Below are positions 52,901 to 60,606 of a stretch of DNA of 64,000 bases, in pieces. Source of the stretch: Microlunatus speluncae (GTDB taxonomy: Bacteria > Actinomycetota > Actinomycetes > Propionibacteriales > Propionibacteriaceae); the NCBI RefSeq assembly GCF_009299835.1, contig NZ_VKCZ01000005.1, positions 1 to 64,000 on the forward strand, written 5' to 3'. Below the pieces are notes generated by a model. That model was given only the letters and a program-made list of their open reading frames with translations, had not been told where the DNA came from and did no database searches. Position 1 is the first letter of the stretch. Each line of letters begins with the position of its first letter. The translations under genes and the position numbers were made by a program.

Positions 52901-53202
52901 GGCTCGGGCCCGTGGTGGGCATCCGGTCCTGGGGCGGCGTGGTCGGCATCGACGGCCGGTTCGGGTTGGTCGACGGCACCGGCGTGACCCAGCCGCGGTA
53001 TGCGTTCTGGCTCGAGGGCTACGGCTGGGGTGTGGAGAATCACGGCGTCGATCCCGACATCGAGGTGCCGATCACGCCCGCCGACTGGGACGGCCCGGCG
53101 GATCCGCAGTTGGACCGCGCGATCGCCGAGGCGCAACGGTTGCTGGCCGAACGGCCGGCGGCGACACCGCCGGCCCCGGAGCCGCCGCGGGCCCGTCGAT
53201 GA
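49945..53202 (+). CDS. tricorn protease
   Basis: A 1085-residue cytosolic protease of full tricorn length, which trims peptides released by the proteasome. An N-terminal six- and seven-bladed propeller region (WDxx-like repeats such as HPRFSPDGRRVAWAS) is followed by a C1 domain, a PDZ domain (VGAEPGDRIVAVDGRPVDPR) and the S41-like C2 domain. The catalytic set is present and in the expected positions: His751 (TSHAYV), Ser973 (AGSDGDIV), Asp974 and Glu1031 (GVENHG). The stop overlaps the start of the phosphatase gene as ATGA. Confidence 0.96.
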   Translation: MTAGYLRFPDVNDDQLVFCAGDEVWLAPLGGGRAWRLTADGAPVRHPRFSPDGRRVAWASTRDGSWEIYQQELDSGAIERLTYWGSDQTTVIGWRDADTVLAVSAAGEINLRHTTVRAVGLDGRTERLGYGPTSMVAFHPAGAIALASRFSRPPEHWKRYRGGTAARLWLDPAGGGEWRRLLPDIEASLVGPFWYGDRLVFGSDLEADLPGNPTGQANLYSVSAEGDDLTRHTQHTESDGYLRDPVSDGRTIVYHARGVLYRLPDLNTDPEPIGLSLGAPLPGRQPRRLEPTEQLTQVRPDRVGNGSVVEWRGNAFYLTHREGPARALAADSGIRIREPRLLGDTGTAAYVTDADGEDAIEVRATDALSPARRIAGGQLGRVLSLESDPAGARLAAISHDGRISLVDVESGAIRELARSVDGEATDPAFSPDGRYLAWSQPTPSHRYLMLADLSAPDAEPVRLTSGRFSDFSPSFTADGKYLVFLSARTFDPHYDSHTFDLGFGGAIRPHLVPLAATTPAPFGPSVDGWPVAAADDHDDQADAKSGEADRPAGSEPKIVSDEVATDGFEQRLIPFPVPSGSYRQLRATKTGVAWIREADRGVLGSSLADVPGEGPGDALEVFGFADRKLEVLADRVDGYEVSGDGTRLVLRDGDDVRVLPADRPVKEDDDPARVAVDLSRLRFELDPVAEWRQMFDEQGRLMRDHFWREDLDGVDWSGVLDRYRPIVDRLGSHDDLIDLLWETVAELNTSHAYVMPAARPELKAKRVGLLGADLAPADDGWEIVSILPGESSDPDARSPLRAAGVGAEPGDRIVAVDGRPVDPRFGPTASLTGTAKAPVELTLRRPGGSADRRVVVRPLESEEQLRYQAWVAGRANYLREATDGRLGYLHIPDMASPGWAQLHRDIELATRAEGLIVDVRYNRGGHTSQLVIERVARRVIGWDLARQVGAAEEYPGQAVRGPVIFVTNEFAGSDGDIVCAAAQALRLGPVVGIRSWGGVVGIDGRFGLVDGTGVTQPRYAFWLEGYGWGVENHGVDPDIEVPITPADWDGPADPQLDRAIAEAQRLLAERPAATPPAPEPPRARR

Positions 53203-53963
53203 GCCGGGAGTCGTTGCCGATGTCCGCCACCGAAAGTCCCGACGGGTCCTACGTTCCGCTGCACCTCGACTGGCCGGGCTGCCTCAACGCGCGGGATCTG
53301 GGCGGGATGCCGACCACGGACGGCCGCCGGATCCGCGATCGCTCCTTGATCCGGACCGATGGTCATCACAAGCTCACGCCCGAGGGGGTCGCGGCGGTCC
53401 GCGACTACGGCGTCAGCCGGATCGTCGACCTGCGCCGGCAGCGGGAGCTGGACATCGAGCCGAGTCCGTTCTTCGGTGACCCGGTCTACCTGCACCTGCC
53501 GGTGCAGAACCCGGCCGATCCCGATCACGAGTGGATGACGCTGGCCGACATCTACATCGCGATGCTCGACCTGCGCCCGGCGCTGTTCACCTCGGCGGTG
53601 ATCGCCATTGCCGACGCGCCACCGGGCGGAGTGGTGGTGCACTGTGCCGGCGGCAAGGACCGGACCGGGATCACCGTCGCGCTGGCCCTGGTGGTGGCGG
53701 GGGTCGCCCCGGAGCTGATCTCCGCCGACTACGCGTTGACCGAGCAGCGACTGGCCGAGGAGGCGGCAGCGCATCTCGAGACCCTCACCGACTCCCGGGA
53801 ACGCGAGATCGTGCGCGGCCTACAGCCGACCCCGCCGACCAACATCACCCGGGTCCTGGACCATCTCACCGAGCGGTACGGCAGCGTCGAGGGATTCCTC
53901 GAGGCCGGCGGGATGACGGCGACCCAGCGGTCGGCCCTGCGGGTCCGGCTGGTCGGCGAGTAG
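53199..53963 (+). CDS. MptpB-like tyrosine-protein phosphatase
   Basis: A 254-residue phosphatase of the bacterial atypical (LipA/MptpB) group. The active-site P-loop is HCAGGKDRTG with Cys149 and Arg155; the Lys-Asp inside the loop is typical of this group, which also cleaves phosphoinositides. The N-terminal NARDLGGMPTTDG is another family mark. No signal peptide is seen. The ATG overlapping the tricorn stop is used; an ATG seven codons later is possible. Coupling to tricorn is noteworthy but unexplained. Confidence 0.93.
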   Translation: MSRESLPMSATESPDGSYVPLHLDWPGCLNARDLGGMPTTDGRRIRDRSLIRTDGHHKLTPEGVAAVRDYGVSRIVDLRRQRELDIEPSPFFGDPVYLHLPVQNPADPDHEWMTLADIYIAMLDLRPALFTSAVIAIADAPPGGVVVHCAGGKDRTGITVALALVVAGVAPELISADYALTEQRLAEEAAAHLETLTDSREREIVRGLQPTPPTNITRVLDHLTERYGSVEGFLEAGGMTATQRSALRVRLVGE

Positions 53964-53970
53964 GGCACCG

Positions 53971-54405
53971 GTGCCGAATCACCTGATCGCGATCTTGATC
54001 TTCGGGGTGCCCTCGTTGATCTTGATCGGCATCGTGATCGTCCTGATCCGGCGGATCGTCCGGCTGCGCCGCACGGGTCAGCGGGTCACCGGCCAATGTG
54101 TCAACGTGTACTGGGAGCCGCACCCGACGGATCGGAGCGTCATCCATCCCCGGCGGCTGTGGTTCTCCACGGTCGCCTTCGACGCGCCCAAGGGTGGCGG
54201 CCGCTACCGGCTGAAGGTGCAGACCAGCAGACACAGCCTCGGCCAGTGGGTCCCGGTGCTGGTGCCGCCGGGCGATCCGGAACGGGCCCGGGTCGACGAG
54301 TTCTGGCAGCTGTGGTGGGCGCCGATGCTGATCGGCCTGATCGCTGCCGTGTTCGTCCTGGCGACGGCGGGGATGATCAGTGGCGCCGTGGCCGCGGCCG
54401 GCTGA
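53971..54405 (+). CDS. DUF3592-like membrane protein
   Basis: A 144-residue protein with an N-terminal membrane segment (IAILIFGVPSLILIGIVIVLI), a beta-rich middle (TGQRVTGQCVNVYWE, RLWFSTVAFDAPKGG, WVPVLVPPGDPERARVD) and a C-terminal membrane segment. This plan is that of DUF3592 proteins of unknown function. The start is GTG, 7 bases after the phosphatase gene. Confidence 0.72.
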   Translation: MPNHLIAILIFGVPSLILIGIVIVLIRRIVRLRRTGQRVTGQCVNVYWEPHPTDRSVIHPRRLWFSTVAFDAPKGGGRYRLKVQTSRHSLGQWVPVLVPPGDPERARVDEFWQLWWAPMLIGLIAAVFVLATAGMISGAVAAAG

Positions 54406-54421
54406 GCTAATGGCGAGGAGT

Positions 54422-55372
54422 TCACACGGCGGCCGCGCACCGCTGGGCCAGTAGCTCGATCTCCTTGATCAACTCGGCCGACCCGTCGACCACGGTGAAC
54501 CCGCAGCCGACCGAGGTGATCATCCAGCTCAGCGCCCAGGGGGAGTCGGCGCCGACGTGCATCAGGCAGCTGTGCTCGTCCACCGCTTCCAGAACGCCCA
54601 TTCCCGGCCACACCCGCTCGGCCAGGTCTGCCGCGGAGGCATGCAGTCGCACCACGGCGCGGTGCGGCCAGCCGCGACTGGCCAACTGCCGCGACAGGTA
54701 GCTGCCGACGTCGCCGTCCGGCGCCGGCCGCGGCGCGAACCGGGGTCCGGTCGGGGGGCGCGGCCGGAGCCGGTCCATCCGGAAGCTGCGCCAGTCGTCC
54801 CGCTCGGCGTCCCAGGCGACGAGATACCAGCGGCGCTGGAAACTGACCAGGCTGTGCGGCTCGACGTCGCGCCGGGTCGCGGTCCCGTCGTGCCGGTTGT
54901 AGTCGAAGCGGAGCCGCTCCTGGCGCCGGCAGGCCTCGGCCACCGCCATCAGGATGCCCGGGTCGACGGTCTCGCCGAGGTCGTCGCCGCTGACCCGGAC
55001 GGTCGCCCGGTGCAGGGTGTCGACCCGGTAGCGGAGCCGGGACGGCAGCACCTGTTCGATCTTGAGCAGCGCTCGCAGCGATGCCTCCTCGATGCCGGCG
55101 AGCGAACCCGTGCCGGTGCGCAGGCCGATCACCACGGCGGCGGCCTCCTCGTCGTCGAGCAGCAGCGGCGGCAGCTCGGTGCCGGCTCCGAGCCGATAGC
55201 CGGCGGTGCCCTGGACGGCATCGACCGGATAGCCGAGGTCGCGCAACCGGCCGATGTCACGACGGACCGTGCGGGTGGTGACGGCCAGCCGCTCGGCCAG
55301 CTCGGACCCGGACCAGTCCTTCCGGGTCTGCAACAACGACAACAACCGGAGCAGTCGTGCTGAGGTTTCCAT
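54422..55372 (-). CDS. WYL-domain transcriptional regulator
   Basis: A 316-residue YafY-type regulator. The N-terminal helix-turn-helix is SARLLRLLSLLQTRKDWSGS, then TTRTVRRDIGRLRDLGYPVD. The WYL domain contains RRWYLVAWDAERDDWRSFRMD (W-Y-L visible near residue 190). Such domains bind small ligands or nucleic acids. It is divergent from an epoxide hydrolase gene, with an inverted repeat between, so it probably controls that gene and itself. The ATG within GGTGATCATGG is preferred. Confidence 0.9.
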   Translation of the reverse strand: METSARLLRLLSLLQTRKDWSGSELAERLAVTTRTVRRDIGRLRDLGYPVDAVQGTAGYRLGAGTELPPLLLDDEEAAAVVIGLRTGTGSLAGIEEASLRALLKIEQVLPSRLRYRVDTLHRATVRVSGDDLGETVDPGILMAVAEACRRQERLRFDYNRHDGTATRRDVEPHSLVSFQRRWYLVAWDAERDDWRSFRMDRLRPRPPTGPRFAPRPAPDGDVGSYLSRQLASRGWPHRAVVRLHASAADLAERVWPGMGVLEAVDEHSCLMHVGADSPWALSWMITSVGCGFTVVDGSAELIKEIELLAQRCAAAV

Positions 55373-55393
55373 GATCACCAACTTCCCAGAGCA

Positions 55394-55414
55394 TTAGGAC
55401 CGATCCTGTCCTAA
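55394..55414. promoter_or_regulatory. inverted-repeat operator for WYL regulator
   Basis: TTAGGAC (55394-55400) and GTCCTAA (55408-55414) form a perfect inverted repeat with a 7-bp spacer, about midway in the 63-bp gap between the divergent genes. Its position covers both likely promoters. Confidence 0.7.
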
Positions 55415-55435
55415 GCGAATTCTAGGGTGGTGATC

Positions 55436-56572
55436 ATGACGAACTCGACACGGATCCGACCCTTTCGGATCGACATCCCGCAGGCCGACCTCGACGAGCT
55501 CAACGCCCGGCTGGCCAACACCCGCTGGCCGGAGGAGTTGTCCGGCGTCGGGTGGAAGTACGGCACGCCGAGCTCGTACCTGAAACAGCTGACCGACCAC
55601 TGGCGCAGCCGCTACGACTGGCGTGCGGAGGAGGCCCGGCTGAACCGGCACCCGCAGTTCCTCTTCGAGCACGAGGGCCGACGGCTGCATTTCTGGCACA
55701 TCCGGTCCGAGGAGGCGGAGGCGACACCGCTGCTGCTGATCCACGGCTGGCCGTTCGGAGACTTCTCGGCGATGATCGAACCGCTGATCGACCCGCGGTC
55801 CCACGGCGGCGGCCCGGCCTTCCACCTGGTGATCCCGACCCTGCCCGGCTTCGGCTTCTCCGGGCTGACCCGGCAGCCGGGCGAGGGCGCCACCGACCGG
55901 TCCGCGGAGTTGATCGCGGCGCTGATGGCCGAGCTCGGCTATGACCGGTATCTGGCCCAGGGTGGTGACGCCGGCTCCTTCATCGCGCCGCAACTCGGCC
56001 GGATCGACACCGAGCACGTGATCGGGGTGCACGTGAACGACCCGATCACCATTCCCTCCTGGGACGACGACGGCTCCGGTTACGACGAGGCCGACCGGGC
56101 CAACCTGGCCAAGCTGCAGCAGTGGGGCAGCGACAGCACCTCGGCCTACGCGGGAGCCCACGGCCGGTCGCAGACGCTGGCCAACGGGCTCAACGACTCA
56201 CCGGCCGGGCTGCTCTCCTGGGTGATCGACGTCGTGCACACCTACATCGATCCGGCCCTGGAGCTGCCCGAGGAGGCGATGGATCGCGACCGGCTGCTGA
56301 CCTGCGTCAGCATCCTCTGGTTCACCGGCACGATCGGCTCGTCGATGCTGCTCTATTCCGAATCCGAGCAGTGGGGGGCCGAGTTGCCGAACTCCGGCGT
56401 GCCGACCGGGGTCGCCGTGTTCGCCGGCGGCAGCAGCATCCGGGCGATCGCCGAGCAGCAGAACACGGTCGTGCACTGGGCCCGCTACGACCGCGGCGGC
56501 CACTTCGCCTCGATGGAGGCGCCCGACTTGTTGATCAAGGACCTGCGGATCTTCGTGACCGGACTGAGCTGA
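55436..56572 (+). CDS. epoxide hydrolase (EHN-type alpha/beta hydrolase)
   Basis: A 378-residue enzyme. The N-terminal EHN domain has [20 protein letters not shown], then TRWPEEL and [15 protein letters not shown]. The hydrolase domain has the oxyanion [11 protein letters not shown] and the nucleophile elbow QGGDAGSF, where Asp is the nucleophile. Two Tyr residues that polarise the epoxide are expected in the cap, and the final His is in [11 protein letters not shown]. It is divergent from a WYL regulator and likely induced by an epoxide or related compound. Confidence 0.92.
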   Translation: MTNSTRIRPFRIDIPQADLDELNARLANTRWPEELSGVGWKYGTPSSYLKQLTDHWRSRYDWRAEEARLNRHPQFLFEHEGRRLHFWHIRSEEAEATPLLLIHGWPFGDFSAMIEPLIDPRSHGGGPAFHLVIPTLPGFGFSGLTRQPGEGATDRSAELIAALMAELGYDRYLAQGGDAGSFIAPQLGRIDTEHVIGVHVNDPITIPSWDDDGSGYDEADRANLAKLQQWGSDSTSAYAGAHGRSQTLANGLNDSPAGLLSWVIDVVHTYIDPALELPEEAMDRDRLLTCVSILWFTGTIGSSMLLYSESEQWGAELPNSGVPTGVAVFAGGSSIRAIAEQQNTVVHWARYDRGGHFASMEAPDLLIKDLRIFVTGLS

Positions 56573-56597
56573 TCGGCGAGCTTGATCAACAACGAAA

Positions 56598-56637
56598 CGA
56601 CGGTGCCGGCGAGGAAGACTCCTCGCCGGCACCGTCG
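56598..56637. terminator. perfect 18-bp hairpin between convergent genes
   Basis: CGACGGTGCCGGCGAGGA (56598-56615) and TCCTCGCCGGCACCGTCG (56620-56637) pair exactly across the loop AGAC. It lies between the stops of the epoxide hydrolase and the repeat protein gene and should act on both strands. There is no T-run. Confidence 0.82.
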
Positions 56638-56664
56638 CTCGTGATCAGTGCTTCGTGATCAAGA

Positions 56665-57855
56665 TCACCGCTGGGCGCGAACGAATCCCGCCGCCTGAGC
56701 GGCCTCCTCGCTGTTGAACCACACCTCGGCGATGGTCCGGTTGTAACCGGCCGCCTCCGGCAGGTGGTACTTCATCGAGCGCTCGTTGCCCTTGATGATG
56801 TAGCCGGTGGGCGGTTCGGAGCCGACGTAGACGCCCTCGCCGTTGTACTTCGCGCGGAGCGCGGCGTCGGCCGGTGACTCCTCGGCGGCCGGGGCCGCCG
56901 GCTCGTCCGCAACCGAGGTGCCGTTCACCGCCGCGCCGTTCGGGTCCTCGGTCAGATCGGCAGCGACGGCTTCACCCTCGACGGCAGCCACAGGGGTGGT
57001 GCTGTCCGTAACGGGCACCTCGGCCGACGGCTCGTCGGTGACCGCGGTCAACTCCTCGGTCGGTGCCTCGTCCGCGATCCCCGCCGCCGGGTCGGTCGAG
57101 TCGGCCGGCTCGGTCGCGGCTGCCGGCGTCGCCACGCCGTTGGCGTGATGATGGTCGGCGCGTTCGGACCACGGTGAGCTCGGGGTCGGCGGCGTCGGCG
57201 CGTACGGAGCCGACGGTCGCGCGGCCTGCCAGCCCTGGTCCGAGCTGCCGAGCAGCTTCTTCACCACGACCGCGGCGACACCCGCCACCACCGCGACGAT
57301 CGCGATCCGCTTGATCCAGCGGCCCTTCTTCTTCTGCTTCTTCGGCTCCAGCTCGCCCTTGGCGGCCTCGATCACGGCCCGGCCGCGCTTCTCGGCCTCG
57401 ATCGCGACGGGACTGCCGGCGGCGGCGTTGAGGGCCTCGGTCAGCTTGGGCAACAGGTCGTCGTGCATCCGCACCCGGGCCGCCTCGACGGCCGGGGATA
57501 CTCGCTCCAGGGCGTCGTCGAGTCGCGGGCCGAGCCGCTCCACGGCGTCATGAGCGGCCTTGGCGCCACGCTTCTTGGCCTCCGTGGCGTACGGCCCGAC
57601 ACGCTCGACCGCCTGCTCCACGTACGGACCGACTCGGTCGAACGCCGTCTGAGCAAGCGGAGTCACCCGGTCGGCGGCAGACTGGGCCAGCGGCCCGACT
57701 CTGTCTGCGGCTGACTGCGCGAGCGGCCCTACTCGATCGGCTGCATCATGGACCAACGGTCCAAGACGGTCAGCGGCCGCATGGATCGCGTCCTCGGCGG
57801 CTGGTGCAACCAGTTTTCGGGCGGCGTCCACGCGGTCGGAACTCTTGCGCTTCAC
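56665..57855 (-). CDS. membrane protein with 11-residue repeats and C-terminal sunset-like domain
   Basis: A 396-residue protein. Residues about 5-125 are tandem 11-residue units, clearest at 27-125: AADRLGPLVHD, AADRVGPLAQS twice, AADRVTPLAQT, AFDRVGPYVEQ and so on. These make an amphipathic helix of the undecad type. After a Lys-rich stretch (PKKQKKKGRWIKR) comes one membrane segment (about 186-202), then an acidic Ala/Pro/Thr linker with HHH. The C-terminal 45 residues, YIIKGNERSMKYHLPEA to EVWFNSEEAAQAAGF, match a small domain found at the end of many actinobacterial proteins and called sunset. Function unknown; membrane-surface or cell-envelope organisation is possible. Confidence 0.85.
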   Translation of the reverse strand: MKRKSSDRVDAARKLVAPAAEDAIHAAADRLGPLVHDAADRVGPLAQSAADRVGPLAQSAADRVTPLAQTAFDRVGPYVEQAVERVGPYATEAKKRGAKAAHDAVERLGPRLDDALERVSPAVEAARVRMHDDLLPKLTEALNAAAGSPVAIEAEKRGRAVIEAAKGELEPKKQKKKGRWIKRIAIVAVVAGVAAVVVKKLLGSSDQGWQAARPSAPYAPTPPTPSSPWSERADHHHANGVATPAAATEPADSTDPAAGIADEAPTEELTAVTDEPSAEVPVTDSTTPVAAVEGEAVAADLTEDPNGAAVNGTSVADEPAAPAAEESPADAALRAKYNGEGVYVGSEPPTGYIIKGNERSMKYHLPEAAGYNRTIAEVWFNSEEAAQAAGFVRAQR

Positions 57856-58079
57856 GTTTCCTCCGTTGGGTCACCTACAGCTCCTGTCCGGAGCATCTCA
57901 TTACCGTACCGTTCCCACCGGGGCGTCCGGCTAAGCATGGATCGGTGCGGTGCCGGTTGTTGCGCGGCGGGTTGGCGGGGCATGACAGGATGGGCGATCA
58001 GCGCCGGTCGTCGCCCTCGAACGCGGCGGCGCCGGCGAGTTCTTCTCGCAGTCGATTCTCAAGACGAAGGGGCCTATCA

Positions 58080-58598
58080 GTGCCGCAGCAGACCGCCACC
58101 CTGCACACCAACCACGGCGACATCGTGCTGAACCTGTTCGGTGATCAAGCACCGAAGACGGTCGCCAATTTCGTCGGCCTGGCGAACGGAACTCAGGAGT
58201 ACGTCGATTCGGAGTCGGGCCAGAAGACCACCGGCCGCTACTACGACGGCCTGGTCTTCCACCGCATCATCGACGGCTTCATGATCCAGGGCGGTTGCCC
58301 GCTCGGCACCGGCACCGGCGGGCCGGGCTACGAGTTCGGTGACGAGATCCACCCCGACCTGCAGTTCGACCGGCCGTACCTGCTGGCCATGGCCAACCGT
58401 GGCCCGGGCACCAACGGCTCCCAGTTCTTCATCACCACCGGGCGGCAGCCGCACCTGAACCGCAAGCACACCATTTTCGGCGAGGTGGCCGACCAGGCCA
58501 GCCGGGACGTGGTCGACGCCATCGGCAAGGTGCCGACCGGTCGGCAGGACCGGCCCGTTGACGCCGTCGTGGTCGACTCGGTCGAGATCAGCGGCTAG
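58080..58598 (+). CDS. cyclophilin-type peptidyl-prolyl isomerase
   Basis: A 172-residue cytoplasmic cyclophilin that catalyses cis-trans isomerisation of prolyl bonds. Core motifs are VFHRIIDGFMIQGG with the catalytic Arg, MANRGPGTNGSQFFITT, and HTIFGEV. No signal peptide is present. The GTG at 58080 follows GAAGGGG at the right spacing; upstream codons are open but not conserved. Confidence 0.96.
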   Translation: MPQQTATLHTNHGDIVLNLFGDQAPKTVANFVGLANGTQEYVDSESGQKTTGRYYDGLVFHRIIDGFMIQGGCPLGTGTGGPGYEFGDEIHPDLQFDRPYLLAMANRGPGTNGSQFFITTGRQPHLNRKHTIFGEVADQASRDVVDAIGKVPTGRQDRPVDAVVVDSVEISG

Positions 58599-58609
58599 GA
58601 CCGAATCAG

Positions 58610-59467
58610 GTGGCCGGACCCGATTTCACCGCGCCGGCCGATCCGGTCTGCTATCGGCATGACGATCGGCCGACCGGCATCCGCTGCCAGCGGTGCCAGA
58701 AGCCGATCTGTGGCGAGTGCATGAACCCGGCCTCGGTCGGTTTCCAGTGTCCTCGTTGTGTTGGGGCGGGGCGGCAGAGCCAGCGGGCGCCGCGCAGCCT
58801 CTTCGGGGCACAGTTGCGCTCCGGCCGCGGCATCGTCACCAAGGTGCTGATGGGCATCCTGGTCGCCACGTTCCTGTTGGACATGCCGACCGGCGGGATG
58901 GTGTCGGACTGGCTGGCGATGGCCAGCCTGTACGTGGAGCTGGGCGAGTTCTGGCGACTGCTCACCTACGGCCTGATCAACGTCGGGTCGGGCTCGTTCT
59001 TCTCCATCCTCGGCCTGGCGATGAATCTGCTGGTGCTCTGGTTCGTCGGGCGGACGCTCGAGTCCGAACTGGGTCCGGTGCGGTTCGCCGCGCTGTATCT
59101 CTTGGCCGGGATGGGCGGGGCGACCCTGCTGTTCCTCTTGGCCCCCGTGAACTACGCCTTCGCCGGGTCGTCGGCGGCCCTGGTCGGCTTGCTCGCCGCG
59201 AACGCGATCTTCAAGCGCCGGACCGGCGAGGACATCCGGGGCGACATCACCCTGTTGATCTTGCTGCTCGCATTGAACCTGCTGGTCGCGTTCACGACGT
59301 TCGGCTGGCTCGGCATGATCGGCGGCATCGTCGTCGGGGCGATCTCCGGCGCCACGATCGCGTACGCACCGCGGGATCGGCGCGGCACCTGGCAGGCGGT
59401 CGGGCTGGGTGGGGTCGCGGCCGGCTGCGTCGTCGCGGTCGCGGCCAAGCTCGTCCTGTTCGCCTGA
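58610..59467 (+). CDS. rhomboid-family membrane protein, probably protease-dead
   Basis: A 285-residue protein. The N-terminus has a B-box-like zinc module: Cys14, His17, Cys26, Cys29, Cys34, Cys37, Cys47 and Cys50. Six rhomboid segments follow. The catalytic Ser is kept (Ser188 in AGSSAALVG), but the His of the last active-site helix, normally in GHxGG, is Met236 in LGMIGGIVVG, and the HxxxN oxyanion site reads G135-x3-N139. Loss of the dyad His suggests a pseudoprotease that binds or escorts membrane proteins. It follows the cyclophilin gene by 11 bases, a common actinobacterial pairing. Confidence 0.88.
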   Translation: MAGPDFTAPADPVCYRHDDRPTGIRCQRCQKPICGECMNPASVGFQCPRCVGAGRQSQRAPRSLFGAQLRSGRGIVTKVLMGILVATFLLDMPTGGMVSDWLAMASLYVELGEFWRLLTYGLINVGSGSFFSILGLAMNLLVLWFVGRTLESELGPVRFAALYLLAGMGGATLLFLLAPVNYAFAGSSAALVGLLAANAIFKRRTGEDIRGDITLLILLLALNLLVAFTTFGWLGMIGGIVVGAISGATIAYAPRDRRGTWQAVGLGGVAAGCVVAVAAKLVLFA

Positions 59468-59655
59468 TCGGCTCGGTCGAACCCGGCCGGGGCGGTTCGG
59501 ACTCGCCGCACTCGGACTCGCCGCACCCGGCTGCGACGCGGCCGATCAGGCACGGCGACAGTCGGCAGGCCTTCCCTGGGCCGTAGATCAAGACCCGGGA
59601 ACCAGGCGCGAGCTCGCGCCCCGCGATCTGGACGGCACTGGTCAGGCTGGGTTGA

Positions 59656-60156
59656 TCAGGCCGCAGGCACGGTCGGGACGTCCATCGGCTGCAGCGGCGG
59701 CGTGATCCACAGCAACAGGCAGACGATGACGGTGACGATCAGCGCGATCACGGCGATGGCGGTGATCATCATCAACACCTTGGTCGGCACCCACGGCGCG
59801 GGATCGGGGACCGCGTCGTCGTTGGCCGGCGCCGTGAGTTGATCTTGGCCGGTTGCGGGTTCGGCGACGGCCGTGGCGGCGGGCGGCCGCTGCTCCGCCG
59901 GCACCGCGAAGCTCTCGGGGGCCGCCCGACGGGGCGCCGGCGATGCCTGGTCCGGCGTGCGGAAACCTTGATCACGCGCCGCCATCGCCCGGTCCGGCGG
60001 CGCTTGATCATGCTGCTGGGCTTGATCGGGCGGCCGTGCCTGGTTGTGCGGCGGTACTTGGTTGTGGGCCGCCGGCGTTTCGGCGGGTGCCTGGTCCGGC
60101 GTCGGATGCCAGCTCCAGGGGTCCTCCGGCGGGCGTGGCTGCGAAGGGTTGGACAT
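59656..60156 (-). CDS. proline/glutamine-rich tail-anchored hypothetical protein
   Basis: A 166-residue protein with a disordered N-terminal part of about 120 residues rich in Pro, Gln, Ala and repeated PDQA/HDQA units. One C-terminal membrane segment follows (MMITAIAVIALIVTVIVCLL, about 128-150) with a short tail. No family is recognised. It lies 3 bases after the AsnC-type gene on the same strand. The 188 bp beyond its stop, up to the rhomboid gene, hold no clear element. Confidence 0.65.
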   Translation of the reverse strand: MSNPSQPRPPEDPWSWHPTPDQAPAETPAAHNQVPPHNQARPPDQAQQHDQAPPDRAMAARDQGFRTPDQASPAPRRAAPESFAVPAEQRPPAATAVAEPATGQDQLTAPANDDAVPDPAPWVPTKVLMMITAIAVIALIVTVIVCLLLWITPPLQPMDVPTVPAA

Positions 60157-60159
60157 TGA

Positions 60160-60438
60160 TCAGTCGGTGCCCAGCGCGAAGGCGGACTCCAGGTCGTGCT
60201 TGGAGTAGCTGCGGAAGGCGATGTGGGTCTCGGTGCTCTGCACCCCGATCACCTTGTTCAGCCGGTCGGCGACCACCTGGGCGACCTGTTCCTGCTCTCG
60301 GACCCGGACGATCGCGATCAGGTCGATCTGGCCGGTCACCGAGTAGACCTCGCTGACTCCGTCGAGCGCGGCGATCTCTTCGGCCACCTCGGGGATCCGG
60401 GCGACGTCGGCGTTGATGAAGACGATGGCGGTCACCAT
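60160..60438 (-). CDS. stand-alone Lrp/AsnC ligand-binding (RAM) domain protein
   Basis: A 92-residue protein that is just the C-terminal ligand-binding domain of Lrp/AsnC regulators, without a helix-turn-helix. TAIVFINADVARIPEVAEEI, VYSVTGQIDLIAIVRV and the final STETHIAFRSYSKHDLESAF are typical. It would form oligomers that bind amino acids and may modulate a partner regulator. The downstream gene encodes the proline-rich membrane protein. Confidence 0.9.
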   Translation of the reverse strand: MVTAIVFINADVARIPEVAEEIAALDGVSEVYSVTGQIDLIAIVRVREQEQVAQVVADRLNKVIGVQSTETHIAFRSYSKHDLESAFALGTD

Positions 60439-60494
60439 GCGGGTCAGCCTAGCGGCACCCGGTTCTTCCCCGACCCCAGGCGCACCCCACCCCA

Positions 60495-60550
60495 GCCGAC
60501 TTGTCAGAACTGAGTTGTGCCATAGGGCTTCTGGTTTCTGACAAGTCGGC
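60495..60550. repeat. palindromic repeat family 2, copy 2
   Basis: Arms GCCGACTTGTCAGAA (60495-60509) and TTCTGACAAGTCGGC (60536-60550) are perfect; the inner part has diverged from the copies at 26380 and 62053. It lies in the divergent gap between the AsnC-type and TetR genes, so it cannot simply be a terminator. Confidence 0.88.
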
Positions 60551-60570
60551 GTTGGTAGACTCAGTCGGGG

Positions 60571-60586
60571 TTGAGCGGTCGCTCAA
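60571..60586. promoter_or_regulatory. TetR operator candidate
   Basis: TTGAGCGGTCGCTCAA is a perfect 16-bp palindrome 20 bp upstream of the TetR-family start codon, the size and position expected for an autorepression site. Confidence 0.8.
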
Positions 60587-60606
60587 TTGGGGTTGGGAGG
60601 TGCGGG

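Noticed and set aside
52164..53198. N-terminal extension of the phosphatase frame into the tricorn gene
   Set aside because: The extension is an out-of-frame reading of tricorn; phosphatase similarity starts after the ATGA overlap at 53199.
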